Source of the DNA: Zizania palustris
Lineage: Eukaryota > Streptophyta > Magnoliopsida > Poales > Poaceae
Length of the DNA: 64,000 nt
Assembly: GCA_019279435.1 (NCBI GenBank)
Contig: JAAALK010000289.1
Location: forward strand, 48,859,164 to 48,923,163
Direction of reading: 5' to 3'
How positions within the stretch are numbered: position 1 is the first letter of the stretch; each line of letters starts with the position of its first letter. The position numbers and the translations under genes are program-made. The notes under the pieces are model-generated. The model was not told the origin of the DNA and ran no database searches. It worked only from the letters and a program-made list of their open reading frames with translations. Below are positions 24,301 through 33,312 of this stretch, piece after piece.

Positions 24301-24656
24301 CCGACAGGCGGGACCCACGGGTCAGTGAGGGACGGCTGGGCTGGGCTGGGTTGAGAGCACTTTGGAGGTTGCGGCCCATTAAGCATTTTAATTCTTTTCT
24401 GATTTAAAATAATTCCAGTAATTCATTTATTTGATTAAGGGTTGAATCACTGTTGATAAAAATTTGTAAAAATTTCTAAAATTATAACTTGGCCTCTTAG
24501 TTCATCTCATAAAATTTTCAAGTCCAGATTTTGAATATTTCCCTCTGTTTGGCTTTATTTGGGTTCTTTTGTGATTTTTCTTTATTAATAAATTCAGAAA
24601 TGATTTCAATAATATTTTCTTTTTATTTTATTCCTTTTAATTTTTGGGGTGTTACA
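21359..24656 (-). repeat. 5' LTR of the Tekay element
   Basis: 3298 bp, the same length and, where compared, the same sequence as 12411-15708. It should carry the promoter that reads leftward into the extra ORF and gag-pol. Target copy atttt follows at 24657-24661. Confidence 0.95.
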
Positions 24657-24661
24657 ATTTT

Positions 24662-26459
24662 ACCCTCTGTTCGAAGGGTACCTCCGAAGGGGCTTCGGAG
24701 GTGATGCCTCCGGAGGGTGTTTCGGAGGTGGTATCACCGAAGTGTGTTCGGTGTTTGCTTGCTGCAGCTGTGCAGCGGAGTGTGCCTGTCGGAGGGGTCC
24801 GGCAGTACACGATGACTGGGTTCGTACCGAAGGGTTCAGTATTTTGGGCGGTACACCGGAGTGTGTACCGGAGGTTGCTAACCCGGAGAGGTCTCCGGAG
24901 TACTGGATACACTTGTCTGTTTGTCTGTGGTGCGCAGGGACTTCGGAGGCGACGGACAAGGCTCGAGCCAAGTGAACTTGGGTCAAGCGGGAGGCTTGAT
25001 GCCAGGGGAGCGGGGAGCTCCGTCACGGTGGCTGCGGAGGTGGTCCGGGTCGGTCCTTGGGTCGAGGCGCGCCAGGTGAAGGCAGAGAGTGCGGAGCGTG
25101 GCTCCGGCTGAAGGTACTCCGAGACAAAGTCCTCGGAGGTGAGGCACTTCGAAGGTACTCCGGATGGAGTGACTTCGGAGTCGGATGGAACAAGTCCTCT
25201 GCGGAGGCAAGGGTTCGAAGTGTGCTCCGGAGGGAGACACTCGAAGGTACCCGACGAAGGTCTCAGAAGTCGAGGCGCATCGAAGGCATGGTCTGGGTGA
25301 GGCTCGTCGAGGATTGTGCTCGGGGTGAGACACTGCGACGAAGTGCTCATGGAATGCTTCATGCGAAGGCCTTGGACGAGGGAGGGATTTCGAAGGGTGG
25401 TACTCCGAAGGTGGGGCTTCGGAGTGAGGATGACTTGAGGTGCTTCAGCCTGTTGGCCTTCGCTCCGCCGAAGAAGTCCTTCGATATAGTGACGGTTTTG
25501 AGCCGAAGCCGTCAAAGCTCCTTGGGTCTTCGCACCAACACCTCCGGAGTGGATCACCACGACTTCGCAGCTACTCCCAGCTCGAACTTCGTCCGTCCGT
25601 GTACCGAAGCCATGCAGGCCGAAGCACCTCAAGTCATCCTCACTCTGAAGCCCCACCTTCGGAGTACCACCCTTCGAAGTCCCTCCCTCGTCCAAGGCCT
25701 TCGCATGAAGCATTCCATGAGCACTTCGTCGCAGTGTCTCACCCCGAGCACAATCCTCGACGAGCCTCACCCGGACCATGCCTTCGATGCGCCTCGACTT
25801 CTGAGACCTTCGTCGGGTACCTTCGAGTGTCTCCCTCCGGAGCACACTTCGAACCCTTGCCTCCGCAGAGGACTTGTTCCATCCGACTCCGAAGTCACTC
25901 CATCCGGAGTACCTTCGAAGTGCCTCACCTCCGAGGACTTTGTCTCGGAGTACCTTCAGCCGGAGCCACGCTCCGCACTCTCTGCCTTCACCTGGCGCGC
26001 CTCGACCCAAGGACCGACCCGGACCACCTCCGCAGCCACCGTGACGGAGCTCCCCGCTCCCCTGGCATCAAGCCTCCCGCTTGACCCAGGTTCACTTGGC
26101 TCGAGCCTTGTCCGTCGCCTCCGAAGTCCCTGCGCACCACAGACAAACAGACAAGTGTATCCAGTACTCCGGAGACCTCTCCGGGTTAGCAACCTCCGGT
26201 ACACACTCCGGTGTACCGCCCAAAATACCGAACCCTTCGGTACGAACCCAGTCATCGTGTACTGCCGGACCCCTCCGACAGGCACACTCCGCTGCACAGC
26301 TGCAGCAAGCAAACACAGAACACACTTCGGTGATACCACCTCCGAAACACCCTCCGGAGGCATCACCTCCGAAGCCCCTTCGGAGGTACCCTTCGAACAG
26401 AGGGTAAAATCCTGTCAATCACTCATCACAAAACACCGAAACCAACCCTTGGTTTCTCA
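24662..26459. repeat. Long palindrome made of SIRE LTR sequence
   Basis: The left arm is 24662-25445, plus 12357-12410 before the Tekay insertion (838 bp in all). The right arm is 25616-26459 (844 bp), and a 170-bp loop (25446-25615) lies between. Arms are nearly identical: conceptual translations of the two arms differ at only a few residues. Sequence is dense in CGAAG/CTTCG and TCCGGA motifs. The long open frames in opposite strands (24652-26010 and 25057-26472) are mirror images caused by this symmetry, not two genes. The loop recurs inverted at 33313-33482. Confidence 0.93.
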
Positions 26460-27611
26460 ATCTCCCCCTTGATGAGTGCATTGACAACCACATCGAAGTT
26501 CAAGAAAATTAAAAAAAAATTCAGCACACAAGTGACCATAAAAACTCAGAAAAGAGCCAAAGCATGTCACTTGATAAAAGAATTTTTCTCCCCCTTTGTA
26601 AAAGAGTAAAAGCCCCTTTGGCAAATCTCCCCCTGAGTTAAGCAAATTTTTCTCCCCCTTTATGTCAAAAATCTCTCCCCTTTTTCGAAATTATGCCTTC
26701 TTGCGGCAGAGAACATAGCAAATCTCTCCCCCTTTGGCAATGCAAGCATCAAGGAGCAGTCAAAAGATGCAAAGCTTCGAAATGAGCAGAATTGCAAAGA
26801 CATATAATGCAAAAATATGCCAACATTAACACCAATGATCATGTGCTCAGCTCAATTTAACAATCTGTGAAACAAGATGATGGCATGTGATTTTGTCATT
26901 TTGAAGTAAAAGCATCACCACTTAATCACAGCAGCTAGACATGAGAAGGCAAGGACTGCGCAAAGCTAACAAATTCTACCCTAGACAGACAAGTCTTGTT
27001 CAAAAGGAGCTGTGAAAGCAAACTTGATGATCAAAAAAAATTTCTTTTTTCTTAATGCCAGGGGTTATTTGTTTGTCCACCTTATACTTTCCAATCAGGC
27101 CAAGCCTAGGCATGAAAGCCATCTGAAGCTTAAGGCGGTGATTTTGGCATACACTACACTATCCCAGTTCAAACCAAAGTGCAATGGTAAGCAGTCTAGA
27201 ATAGAGTAGTGCGACAAACAAACCCTCCTGGATCTTTTCATTTAAACCGGACAACTCATGGATTTTGATTTTGATTCAGGTGAATTAAATATTTTGATGA
27301 ATATCCATGAAAAAACGAACACATTTTTCAAGTTGCAAATTTTAGCATCCAAGGAACAGTGTCTTGCTGTCAAGTAGATAAAAGATAGCTAAAAGCAGTC
27401 CTGCTTAAACAAGCTAGATACACGATTGTGCGGTGAGCAAGTTTTGATTTTAGAAAATAAAACATTATGCACAACCAATGTTCCAGACATATTTCATAGA
27501 GCTGAGCTGTCATGATTTCTTTGAATTAAAAGCAGACATATAATAGCAAAAGATGTAAATGCAATTTCACACATAATGAGCATATGCAAGACAATTAAAA
27601 TCAGCTCCCCC
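26460..27611 (-). other. SIRE 3' untranslated region with repeated polypurine tracts
   Basis: No env-like frame is seen between the pol stop and LTR start. On the minus strand AAGGGGGAGA-type tracts occur at about 26462, 26588, 26626, 26651, 26671 and 26727. The one at 26460-26471 abuts TGAGAAACC and is the likely plus-strand primer. Confidence 0.7.
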
Positions 27612-30600
27612 TCACAAAATGCCGTAGGGATGACAAATACCAAGTTCCCCACGCAAGTAAGCAAATCGAGAAGCATCGAGGGGTTTTGTAAAAATGTCGG
27701 CAAGCTGGTGTTGGGTATCAACATATTGAAGTTCAATATCACCCTTCTCATTGTGATCTCTGAGAAAGTGATACCGTACATCAATGTGTTTGGTTCTGGA
27801 GTGCTGAACCGGGTTGTTTGCAATACAAATAGCACTAGTGTTATCACAGAAAAGTGGAACACTCTTATAATCTAACCCGAAATCCCGCAAAGTGGAAACC
27901 ATCCACAAAATCTGAGAGCAACAGCTAGCTGCAGCAACATATTCGGCCTCAGCCGTTGATTGTGCAACACTAGACTGTTTGCGGGAAGACCAGCAAACCA
28001 GAGACGTACCCAGAAAATGACAAGTACCAGAGGTACTCTTCCTATCAATTCTACATCCAGCAAAGTCCGCATCAGAATAACCTCGAAGACATAAAGATGA
28101 AGATGCTGAATACCATATGCCAAATTCAAGGGTGTGTTTGAGATACCTTAAAATGCGCTTAACCGCTTGGCGGTGCGAAGCTCGTGGTGAAGCCTGAAAA
28201 CGAGCGCACAGACACACTGCGAAGTGTATGTCCGGCCTCGTGGCAGTCAAATAAAGGAGGGAGCCGATCATGCTCCGGAACTCCTTCTGATCTACGGCTT
28301 CTCCATCTTCGTCAGGGTCCAATGCTACAGATGTAGCCATTGGAGTGGCGAGGGGCTTCGCATCGGACATGTCGAACTTCTTGAGCAGGTCCTTGGTGTA
28401 CTTTGTCTGGTGGACAAAAGTACCTTGTTTGCTTTGCTTGATTTGCAAACCAAGGAAAAAGGTGAGTTCACCCATCATTGACATTTTAAATTCTCTGCTC
28501 ATGATATCTGCAAACTCGGCAACCAAAGCATGAGAAGAGCCACCAAAGATGATATCATCCACATAAATCTGAACTAGGAGGAAATCTTTGCCATGCTTGA
28601 GAGTAAACAGTGTTTTATCAACAGAGCCCATCAAATACCCTCGCTCAAGCAGAAAAGACTTAAGTCTATCATACCACGCCCGAGGGGCCTGCTTGAGACC
28701 ATAAAGAGCCTTATGAAGTTTAAGGACTTTATGTGGGTACTTGGGGTTTTCAAAACCAGGGGGTTGTTTTACATAATCATCTTCACCTATGAAGCCATTA
28801 AGAAAAGCACTTTTGACATCCATTTGATAGAGTTTGAATCCCCGGGATGTCGCAAAGGCAAGCAAAATCCTAATGGCCTCAAGGCGAGCAACAGGTGCAA
28901 AAGTTTCAGTAAAGTCAATCCCTTCTAGTTGAGAAAAGCCCTGAGCTACAAGTCTAGCCTTGTTTCTAACAATTGTCCCATCCTCCCCTTGTTTATTTTT
29001 GAAAATCCATTTTGTTCCAATGAAGTGAACATTTGGTGGAGGATCAACTAAAGTCCAGACTTGGTTTCTCTCAAAATTTTCAAGTTCCTCATGCATGGCA
29101 TTGATCCAACTAGAATCAGAAAGTGCATGACTAACATCTAAAGGCTCGAAAGAAGCAACAAAAGCAGCATTAGTGAAATGGGCATGAGAATGAGTTACCC
29201 TTTGATCAAGCTCACCAATGATCTGCTCGGGAGGGTGCATCATTTGAACATGATGTGGAGCCTCGCGGCGGGATGCAGTCTCCCCCTCAACTTGTGCGTT
29301 GGAGTGGTCCAAGATGACCGATGTTGAGGTAGTCGCTTCGGGACCTCGTGCCGAAGTAGTTGAAGCGGGGTTAGCTTCGGGGGTTGATGTCGAGGGTAGT
29401 AGGGGTTCATCCTCGAATTCTCTGGGATCTTCGTCTTCGAATAAGGTCTGTTCCATGTCGTGTTCATTTGCCTGTTCAAAAGCAGAACTAACAGAGGGGG
29501 TTGATTCATCAAAAGTCACATCACATGACTCGATGACAGTGTTAGTTTCCAAGTTATAAACACGATAAGAATGACCATGAGTAGTATAACCCAAAAAGAT
29601 CCCATCAGAAGATCGCGACTCAAATTTATCCAAGTTACCACGTTTTAGGATAAAGCAGCGACAGCCAAAAACTCGAAGATGAGTAACCTTGGGTTGTCTC
29701 CCAAAACGCAGCTCATAAGATGTCAAATTTAAAATTGAGCGCAAGAAGATTCGGTTTGAGATGTAACAAGCAGTGTTCATGGCCTCAGCCCAGAATTTTC
29801 TAGGAGTCCTATGCTCATCAAGCATCGTCCTAGCCATCTCAACCAAAGTGCGGTTCTTCCTCTCAACAACATCGTTCTGTTGAGGAACCTGCGGAGCAGA
29901 GAATTGATGTTCTATGCCATGCTCCATGCAAAAGTCAACAAAGAGACTATTTTTGAACTCGGTGCCATTATCGCTTCGAATGAATTTTAATGCACCAGGG
30001 AGTTCAGTGAAAAGTCTCAAAGCCAAGCTCCAAAAGTGTGAAAACACTTCATCCTTGCTGGCAAGAAAGAAGACCCAAGAGTAGCGAGAGAAATCGTCGA
30101 CAATAACTAATACATACCACTTGCCGCCTAAAGAACTAACCCGAGAAGGACCTACAGTGTCCATATGGAGAAGTTCTCCGGGTTGTTCAGTCATCACTGT
30201 GGTGACTGGCGAATGCGAAGCGGCAATCATTTTTCCATGTCGACAAGGAGCGCAAACTAAATTCTTCTCAAACTTGAGCTTGGGCAATCCTCGGATCAGG
30301 CCTAGGGCACTCAGTCGAGCGAGCAATTCAAAGCTCATATGCCCTAGTCTCCTATGCCACTTCCAAAGCTCAGAAGTCGAATGTGCAACAAGACAATGAG
30401 AAGAACCAGATGATTCTGAAAAATCAGCTCCAAAAACTCTCCCAACTCTAAAGATCTTACACACCACAACGCCATCAGAATTGAGTACTTGCGAAGTATC
30501 GCGATGAAATCGTACTTCGAAGCCCTCATCAAGCAACTGAGATACAGACAGCAAATTGTATCCCAGGTTTTCAACCAAAGCAACATCTTTGAGAGTGAAA

Positions 30601-30779
30601 TTCGAGTTAATTCTTACCACACCTTTACCTTTCACTCTACTCCTTCGATTGTTTCCGAAGGTGATATGTTCCCTTTGCTTGGTTGTGGTGAGGCTGGAGA
30701 ACCAATTTGCATCTCCGGTCATGTGGCGCGAACAACCGGAGTCCATGATCCACGTGCCCTCCAAGCCTCGATCTGTCGC
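27612..30779 (-). CDS. pol: SIRE-like pol (protease, integrase, RT, RNase H)
   Basis: An uninterrupted frame of about 1055 codons lies directly after, and in frame with, the gag stop. The protease motif WIMDSGCSRHMTG is near the start. Integrase follows with WHRRLGHMS and CAPCRHGK for the zinc finger, and HMDTVGPSRV, FIRSDNGTEF and PQQNDVVERKNRTL for the catalytic core. RT has MDVKSAFLNG, YGLKQAPRAWYD and the catalytic QIYVDDIIFGG. RNase H has SDADFAGCRIDRKST, STAEAEYVAAASC and TKHIDVRYHFLRD. The end PLDASRFAYLRGELGI is typical of SIRE/Opie-type copia elements. No internal stop suggests a fairly recent insertion. It may need stop readthrough for expression. Confidence 0.92.
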   Translation of the reverse strand, partial: ATDRGLEGTWIMDSGCSRHMTGDANWFSSLTTTKQREHITFGNNRRSRVKGKGVVRINSNFTLKDVALVENLGYNLLSVSQLLDEGFEVRFHRDTSQVLNSDGVVVCKIFRVGRVFGADFSESSGSSHCLVAHSTSELWKWHRRLGHMSFELLARLSALGLIRGLPKLKFEKNLVCAPCRHGKMIAASHSPVTTVMTEQPGELLHMDTVGPSRVSSLGGKWYVLVIVDDFSRYSWVFFLASKDEVFSHFWSLALRLFTELPGALKFIRSDNGTEFKNSLFVDFCMEHGIEHQFSAPQVPQQNDVVERKNRTLVEMARTMLDEHRTPRKFWAEAMNTACYISNRIFLRSILNLTSYELRFGRQPKVTHLRVFGCRCFILKRGNLDKFESRSSDGIFLGYTTHGHSYRVYNLETNTVIESCDVTFDESTPSVSSAFEQANEHDMEQTLFEDEDPREFEDEPLLPSTSTPEANPASTTSARGPEATTSTSVILDHSNAQVEGETASRREAPHHVQMMHPPEQIIGELDQRVTHSHAHFTNAAFVASFEPLDVSHALSDSSWINAMHEELENFERNQVWTLVDPPPNVHFIGTKWIFKNKQGEDGTIVRNKARLVAQGFSQLEGIDFTETFAPVARLEAIRILLAFATSRGFKLYQMDVKSAFLNGFIGEDDYVKQPPGFENPKYPHKVLKLHKALYGLKQAPRAWYDRLKSFLLERGYLMGSVDKTLFTLKHGKDFLLVQIYVDDIIFGGSSHALVAEFADIMSREFKMSMMGELTFFLGLQIKQSKQGTFVHQTKYTKDLLKKFDMSDAKPLATPMATSVALDPDEDGEAVDQKEFRSMIGSLLYLTATRPDIHFAVCLCARFQASPRASHRQAVKRILRYLKHTLEFGIWYSASSSLCLRGYSDADFAGCRIDRKSTSGTCHFLGTSLVCWSSRKQSSVAQSTAEAEYVAAASCCSQILWMVSTLRDFGLDYKSVPLFCDNTSAICIANNPVQHSRTKHIDVRYHFLRDHNEKGDIELQYVDTQHQLADIFTKPLDASRFAYLRGELGICHPYGIL

Positions 30780-33242
30780 CTACACATGATGAAAACGTCT
30801 CGATCGCTCAGTGCTGGGGTGAGTAAAATAATGACGAGGCATCCAGCACTGAGTGACACGAGCAGTAGGCACAGTAAAAGTAGACGGTCTATGCACATAA
30901 AAATCAGAATGATGCAAAGTGCGAGGTCTACCTACATGCAAAGAACGAAAAGCATGTCGAGGTCTCCTACTCTGACGAGGTACAAAGCTACTCGCCCGAG
31001 GTCTACCACCATATGGAATATGGTGAACACCTCGAGGAGCAAAACCTCTCCGAGAAGCACGAGGAGCCTCGAAAACAGGACGAGAGTAAAACTCAGACTC
31101 ATGCATACCTAAAGATGGGTAATGCATGTCCTGATAGCTCATCGCCTGAGCGCGTCGCTCATCCTTGATGCGACGAAAACAGAACCCAACCAAATGACCC
31201 GCCCGCTGACAATAGGAACAATGAAACACTCTCCTTGGGGCACTCTCATGGGTCACAGGAGCAACTCTCACAGGCTCCTTGGGTTTCTTTTGTGTGGTTT
31301 TCTTGGGAGGATTTTTCTTGGCAGGAGGTGTGGTTTTCTTTGGTGGATGGGTAGGCTTTTTGGCTGGTGGGGTGTCTAACAGAGCTCTCTCTTTTTCTAG
31401 GGTGGTGGGAGAGGTGAAAACAGTTTTGGTCTTACTGTCTGAAGGTATCCTCTCAAAACCCAGACCTAGAGCTACCCCGGCTCTGTCAGCACACAACTTG
31501 GTCTTGGCCAAGAGCAAATCCATCCTACCCTTCCCCTCAGTGCATTTGTTTACCACTGAAAGAAGGTACTTATTTTCAGACATGAGGTTCTCCGCTCGCT
31601 CTCTAGCAGTGCCTAGTTGGTCCTTAAGGGTGATGCAAGTGTCACAAATAGGTTGCACATCCTTAGAACTACCGGCCCTCTCCAATCTAGCCTCCAAATC
31701 ATGAACATGCTTATCACGTAAATTAATGCTATCGCGTAATAAAGAGCAGTTCATGCAATCAATAACATCATGAGGTCTAGAATCCACCTCCAAAAGCTGC
31801 TTCTGTGCAGTCTCAAGCTCAGAGAGAGTTTGAGCATGTACAGAACGCAACTGAGCAAGCTCACTCATGACAACAGAACATGATTCACATTCAGCATCAT
31901 CAAACTTAGACTTAAGCATGGCATTTTCAGTAGAAATATTTTCTAGCCTAAGTCTAAGGTCTTTTCTTTCTCTAGCGGCTTGCACAAGTAATCTATCCTG
32001 ACCAAGCACTACTTCATTCAGCTCATCTAATTTAATTAGAAGCTGGTCAGATGATAGGTTTACCTCAGATGAGTCAAGCTCATCGCCGCTGTGATCGCTG
32101 TTGGCCATGAAGCACAGGCCGGTGAAGTCACGTCCCTTCTTGTCCTTCTTGTCCTCCTTCCTTGGGGACTCCTCCTCCTCAGAGCTCGACTCCTCAGTTG
32201 AGGAAGTGTCGATGTCGCTAAGAGCAGCAACAAAGGCTCTGGAAGCGGCCTTGGCTACTTTCTTAGCCATTTTGCCGCGCTTGCCCTTCACAAAGGGCTT
32301 CCTCTCCTTTTTGTGGTATTTGGGGCGGTCACTCTCATCTCTCTTCTTGATTTTGGGGCAATTGGCCTTAATATGAGAGGTGTCGCCACATTCATAGCAG
32401 CCACTAAAACCACTTCTCCTCTGATCCCGTCTCTCATGATGAAAGCGGGTGAACCTCCGGGCAATGAGAGCAAGCTCATCATCAGCTAGAGTGTCCACCT
32501 GCTCCTTTGTGACGGAGACCAGGGAGGACAAAGCAAAACCATCTGCAAGAACACAAGTGCCTGATGTGCTTGGTTCTGCAGTGGTGCCACGGCTAGTGCT
32601 AGAAACCAATGCCAATGGCTGTGGCAAAGAGCTTCTGTGCACCGCAAGAGATGCCTTGGCAATCTCTGTGGACTTCAGCTTGCTAAAGAGTTCATCACAG
32701 GTCAATGTGTCATAGCCTGTGGACTCCTCAATGCTGGATATCTTCACTTCCCATATGCTACGGTCAAGAGCATAGAGAAGCTTGATAGCCCTATCATGAT
32801 CACTGTAAGCAAGCGTCCCATTGGATCGCAAGTTACTCACTATCGCATCAAAACGAGAAAACATGGCATCTATAGATTCACCAGGTGCCTGCACAAACAG
32901 CTGATACTGTTGATTGTAGGTGCTTTGGCGCCTGGCCTTAATCTGAGCAGAGCCCTCATGAAAGACAGTGAGTGTTGTCCAAATCTCCCTAGCAGTCCTA
33001 AGGTGATGCACCCTATCGAACTCACTTCTACTCAAACCGATGAACAGTATGTTTCTTGCCTTGGAATTGGCAATATACTGATCCTTCTCAGTCTGAGAGG
33101 TGCGAGTCTCAGGGATGGAGTATTGTGAGTCCACAATCTCCCAAATTGCATTTCCTTGGCTTAACAAGTAAGCCTCCATGCGCACCTTCCAGTATGCAAA
33201 ATCTGTCCCATCGAACAGAGGAATTTTACTGCCTCTATCCAT
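30780..33242 (-). CDS. gag: SIRE-like gag
   Basis: This 820-residue Gag starts at ATG 33242 (MDRGSKIPLFDGTDFAYWK). It has the copia gag domain (residues 1-240) and a first CCHC knuckle, CYECGDTSHIKANC. Lysine-rich and glutamate-rich stretches, a long heptad-rich coiled region (about 400-560) and a proline/lysine run follow. A second CCHC finger, CSYCQRAGHLVGFC, lies near residue 690. Large Gag proteins with coiled coil and extra finger are usual in the SIRE lineage. It ends with TAG (30780-30782), after which pol continues in the same frame. Confidence 0.9.
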   Translation of the reverse strand: MDRGSKIPLFDGTDFAYWKVRMEAYLLSQGNAIWEIVDSQYSIPETRTSQTEKDQYIANSKARNILFIGLSRSEFDRVHHLRTAREIWTTLTVFHEGSAQIKARRQSTYNQQYQLFVQAPGESIDAMFSRFDAIVSNLRSNGTLAYSDHDRAIKLLYALDRSIWEVKISSIEESTGYDTLTCDELFSKLKSTEIAKASLAVHRSSLPQPLALVSSTSRGTTAEPSTSGTCVLADGFALSSLVSVTKEQVDTLADDELALIARRFTRFHHERRDQRRSGFSGCYECGDTSHIKANCPKIKKRDESDRPKYHKKERKPFVKGKRGKMAKKVAKAASRAFVAALSDIDTSSTEESSSEEEESPRKEDKKDKKGRDFTGLCFMANSDHSGDELDSSEVNLSSDQLLIKLDELNEVVLGQDRLLVQAARERKDLRLRLENISTENAMLKSKFDDAECESCSVVMSELAQLRSVHAQTLSELETAQKQLLEVDSRPHDVIDCMNCSLLRDSINLRDKHVHDLEARLERAGSSKDVQPICDTCITLKDQLGTARERAENLMSENKYLLSVVNKCTEGKGRMDLLLAKTKLCADRAGVALGLGFERIPSDSKTKTVFTSPTTLEKERALLDTPPAKKPTHPPKKTTPPAKKNPPKKTTQKKPKEPVRVAPVTHESAPRRVFHCSYCQRAGHLVGFCFRRIKDERRAQAMSYQDMHYPSLGMHESEFYSRPVFEAPRASRRGFAPRGVHHIPYGGRPRASSFVPRQSRRPRHAFRSLHVGRPRTLHHSDFYVHRPSTFTVPTARVTQCWMPRHYFTHPSTERSRRFHHV

Positions 33243-33291
33243 GTCGCCAACAGATCACAAAACCGGTTAAGGTCAACTGGTGATCTTAACC

Positions 33292-33302
33292 TGGCTCTGA
33301 TA
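33292..33302 (-). other. Primer binding site of the SIRE-like element, at a rearranged junction
   Basis: The minus strand reads TATCAGAGCCAGGTTAAG, the initiator-Met complement, but the expected preceding TGG and LTR end are missing. Instead, ten bases (TCCGTCCGTG) link it to the inverted 170-bp block. Confidence 0.8.
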
Positions 33303-33312
33303 CACGGACGGA

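Larger units (their letters stand above)
12411..24656 (-). mobile_element. Tekay-type Ty3/gypsy chromovirus, young and structurally complete
   Basis: The 12,246-bp element has two LTRs of exactly 3298 bp, a perfect 5-bp target duplication atttt (12406-12410 and 24657-24661), a primer site, a polypurine tract, an uninterrupted gag-pol and an extra ORF upstream of gag. RT comes before integrase, which defines Ty3/gypsy. A chromo-like domain at the C terminus and very long LTRs starting TGTAACACCCC fit the Tekay/Del lineage (lineage call from memory of these traits). I saw no difference between the LTRs in any stretch compared, so insertion is very recent. It lies in the left arm of the SIRE palindrome. 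Confidence 0.95.

Noticed and set aside
12411..24656. The 3.3-kb identical blocks as a segmental duplication or assembly duplication
   Set aside because: TG...CA ends, a 5-bp target copy, primer site and polypurine tract show that they are LTRs.
24652..26472. Two long open frames of 452 and 471 codons on opposite strands
   Set aside because: They are mirror products of the LTR palindrome and have biased CGAAG-rich composition with no known domain.
26460..27611. An env-like third ORF in the SIRE element
   Set aside because: No frame longer than about 60 codons with signal peptide or membrane segments lies between pol and the LTR.
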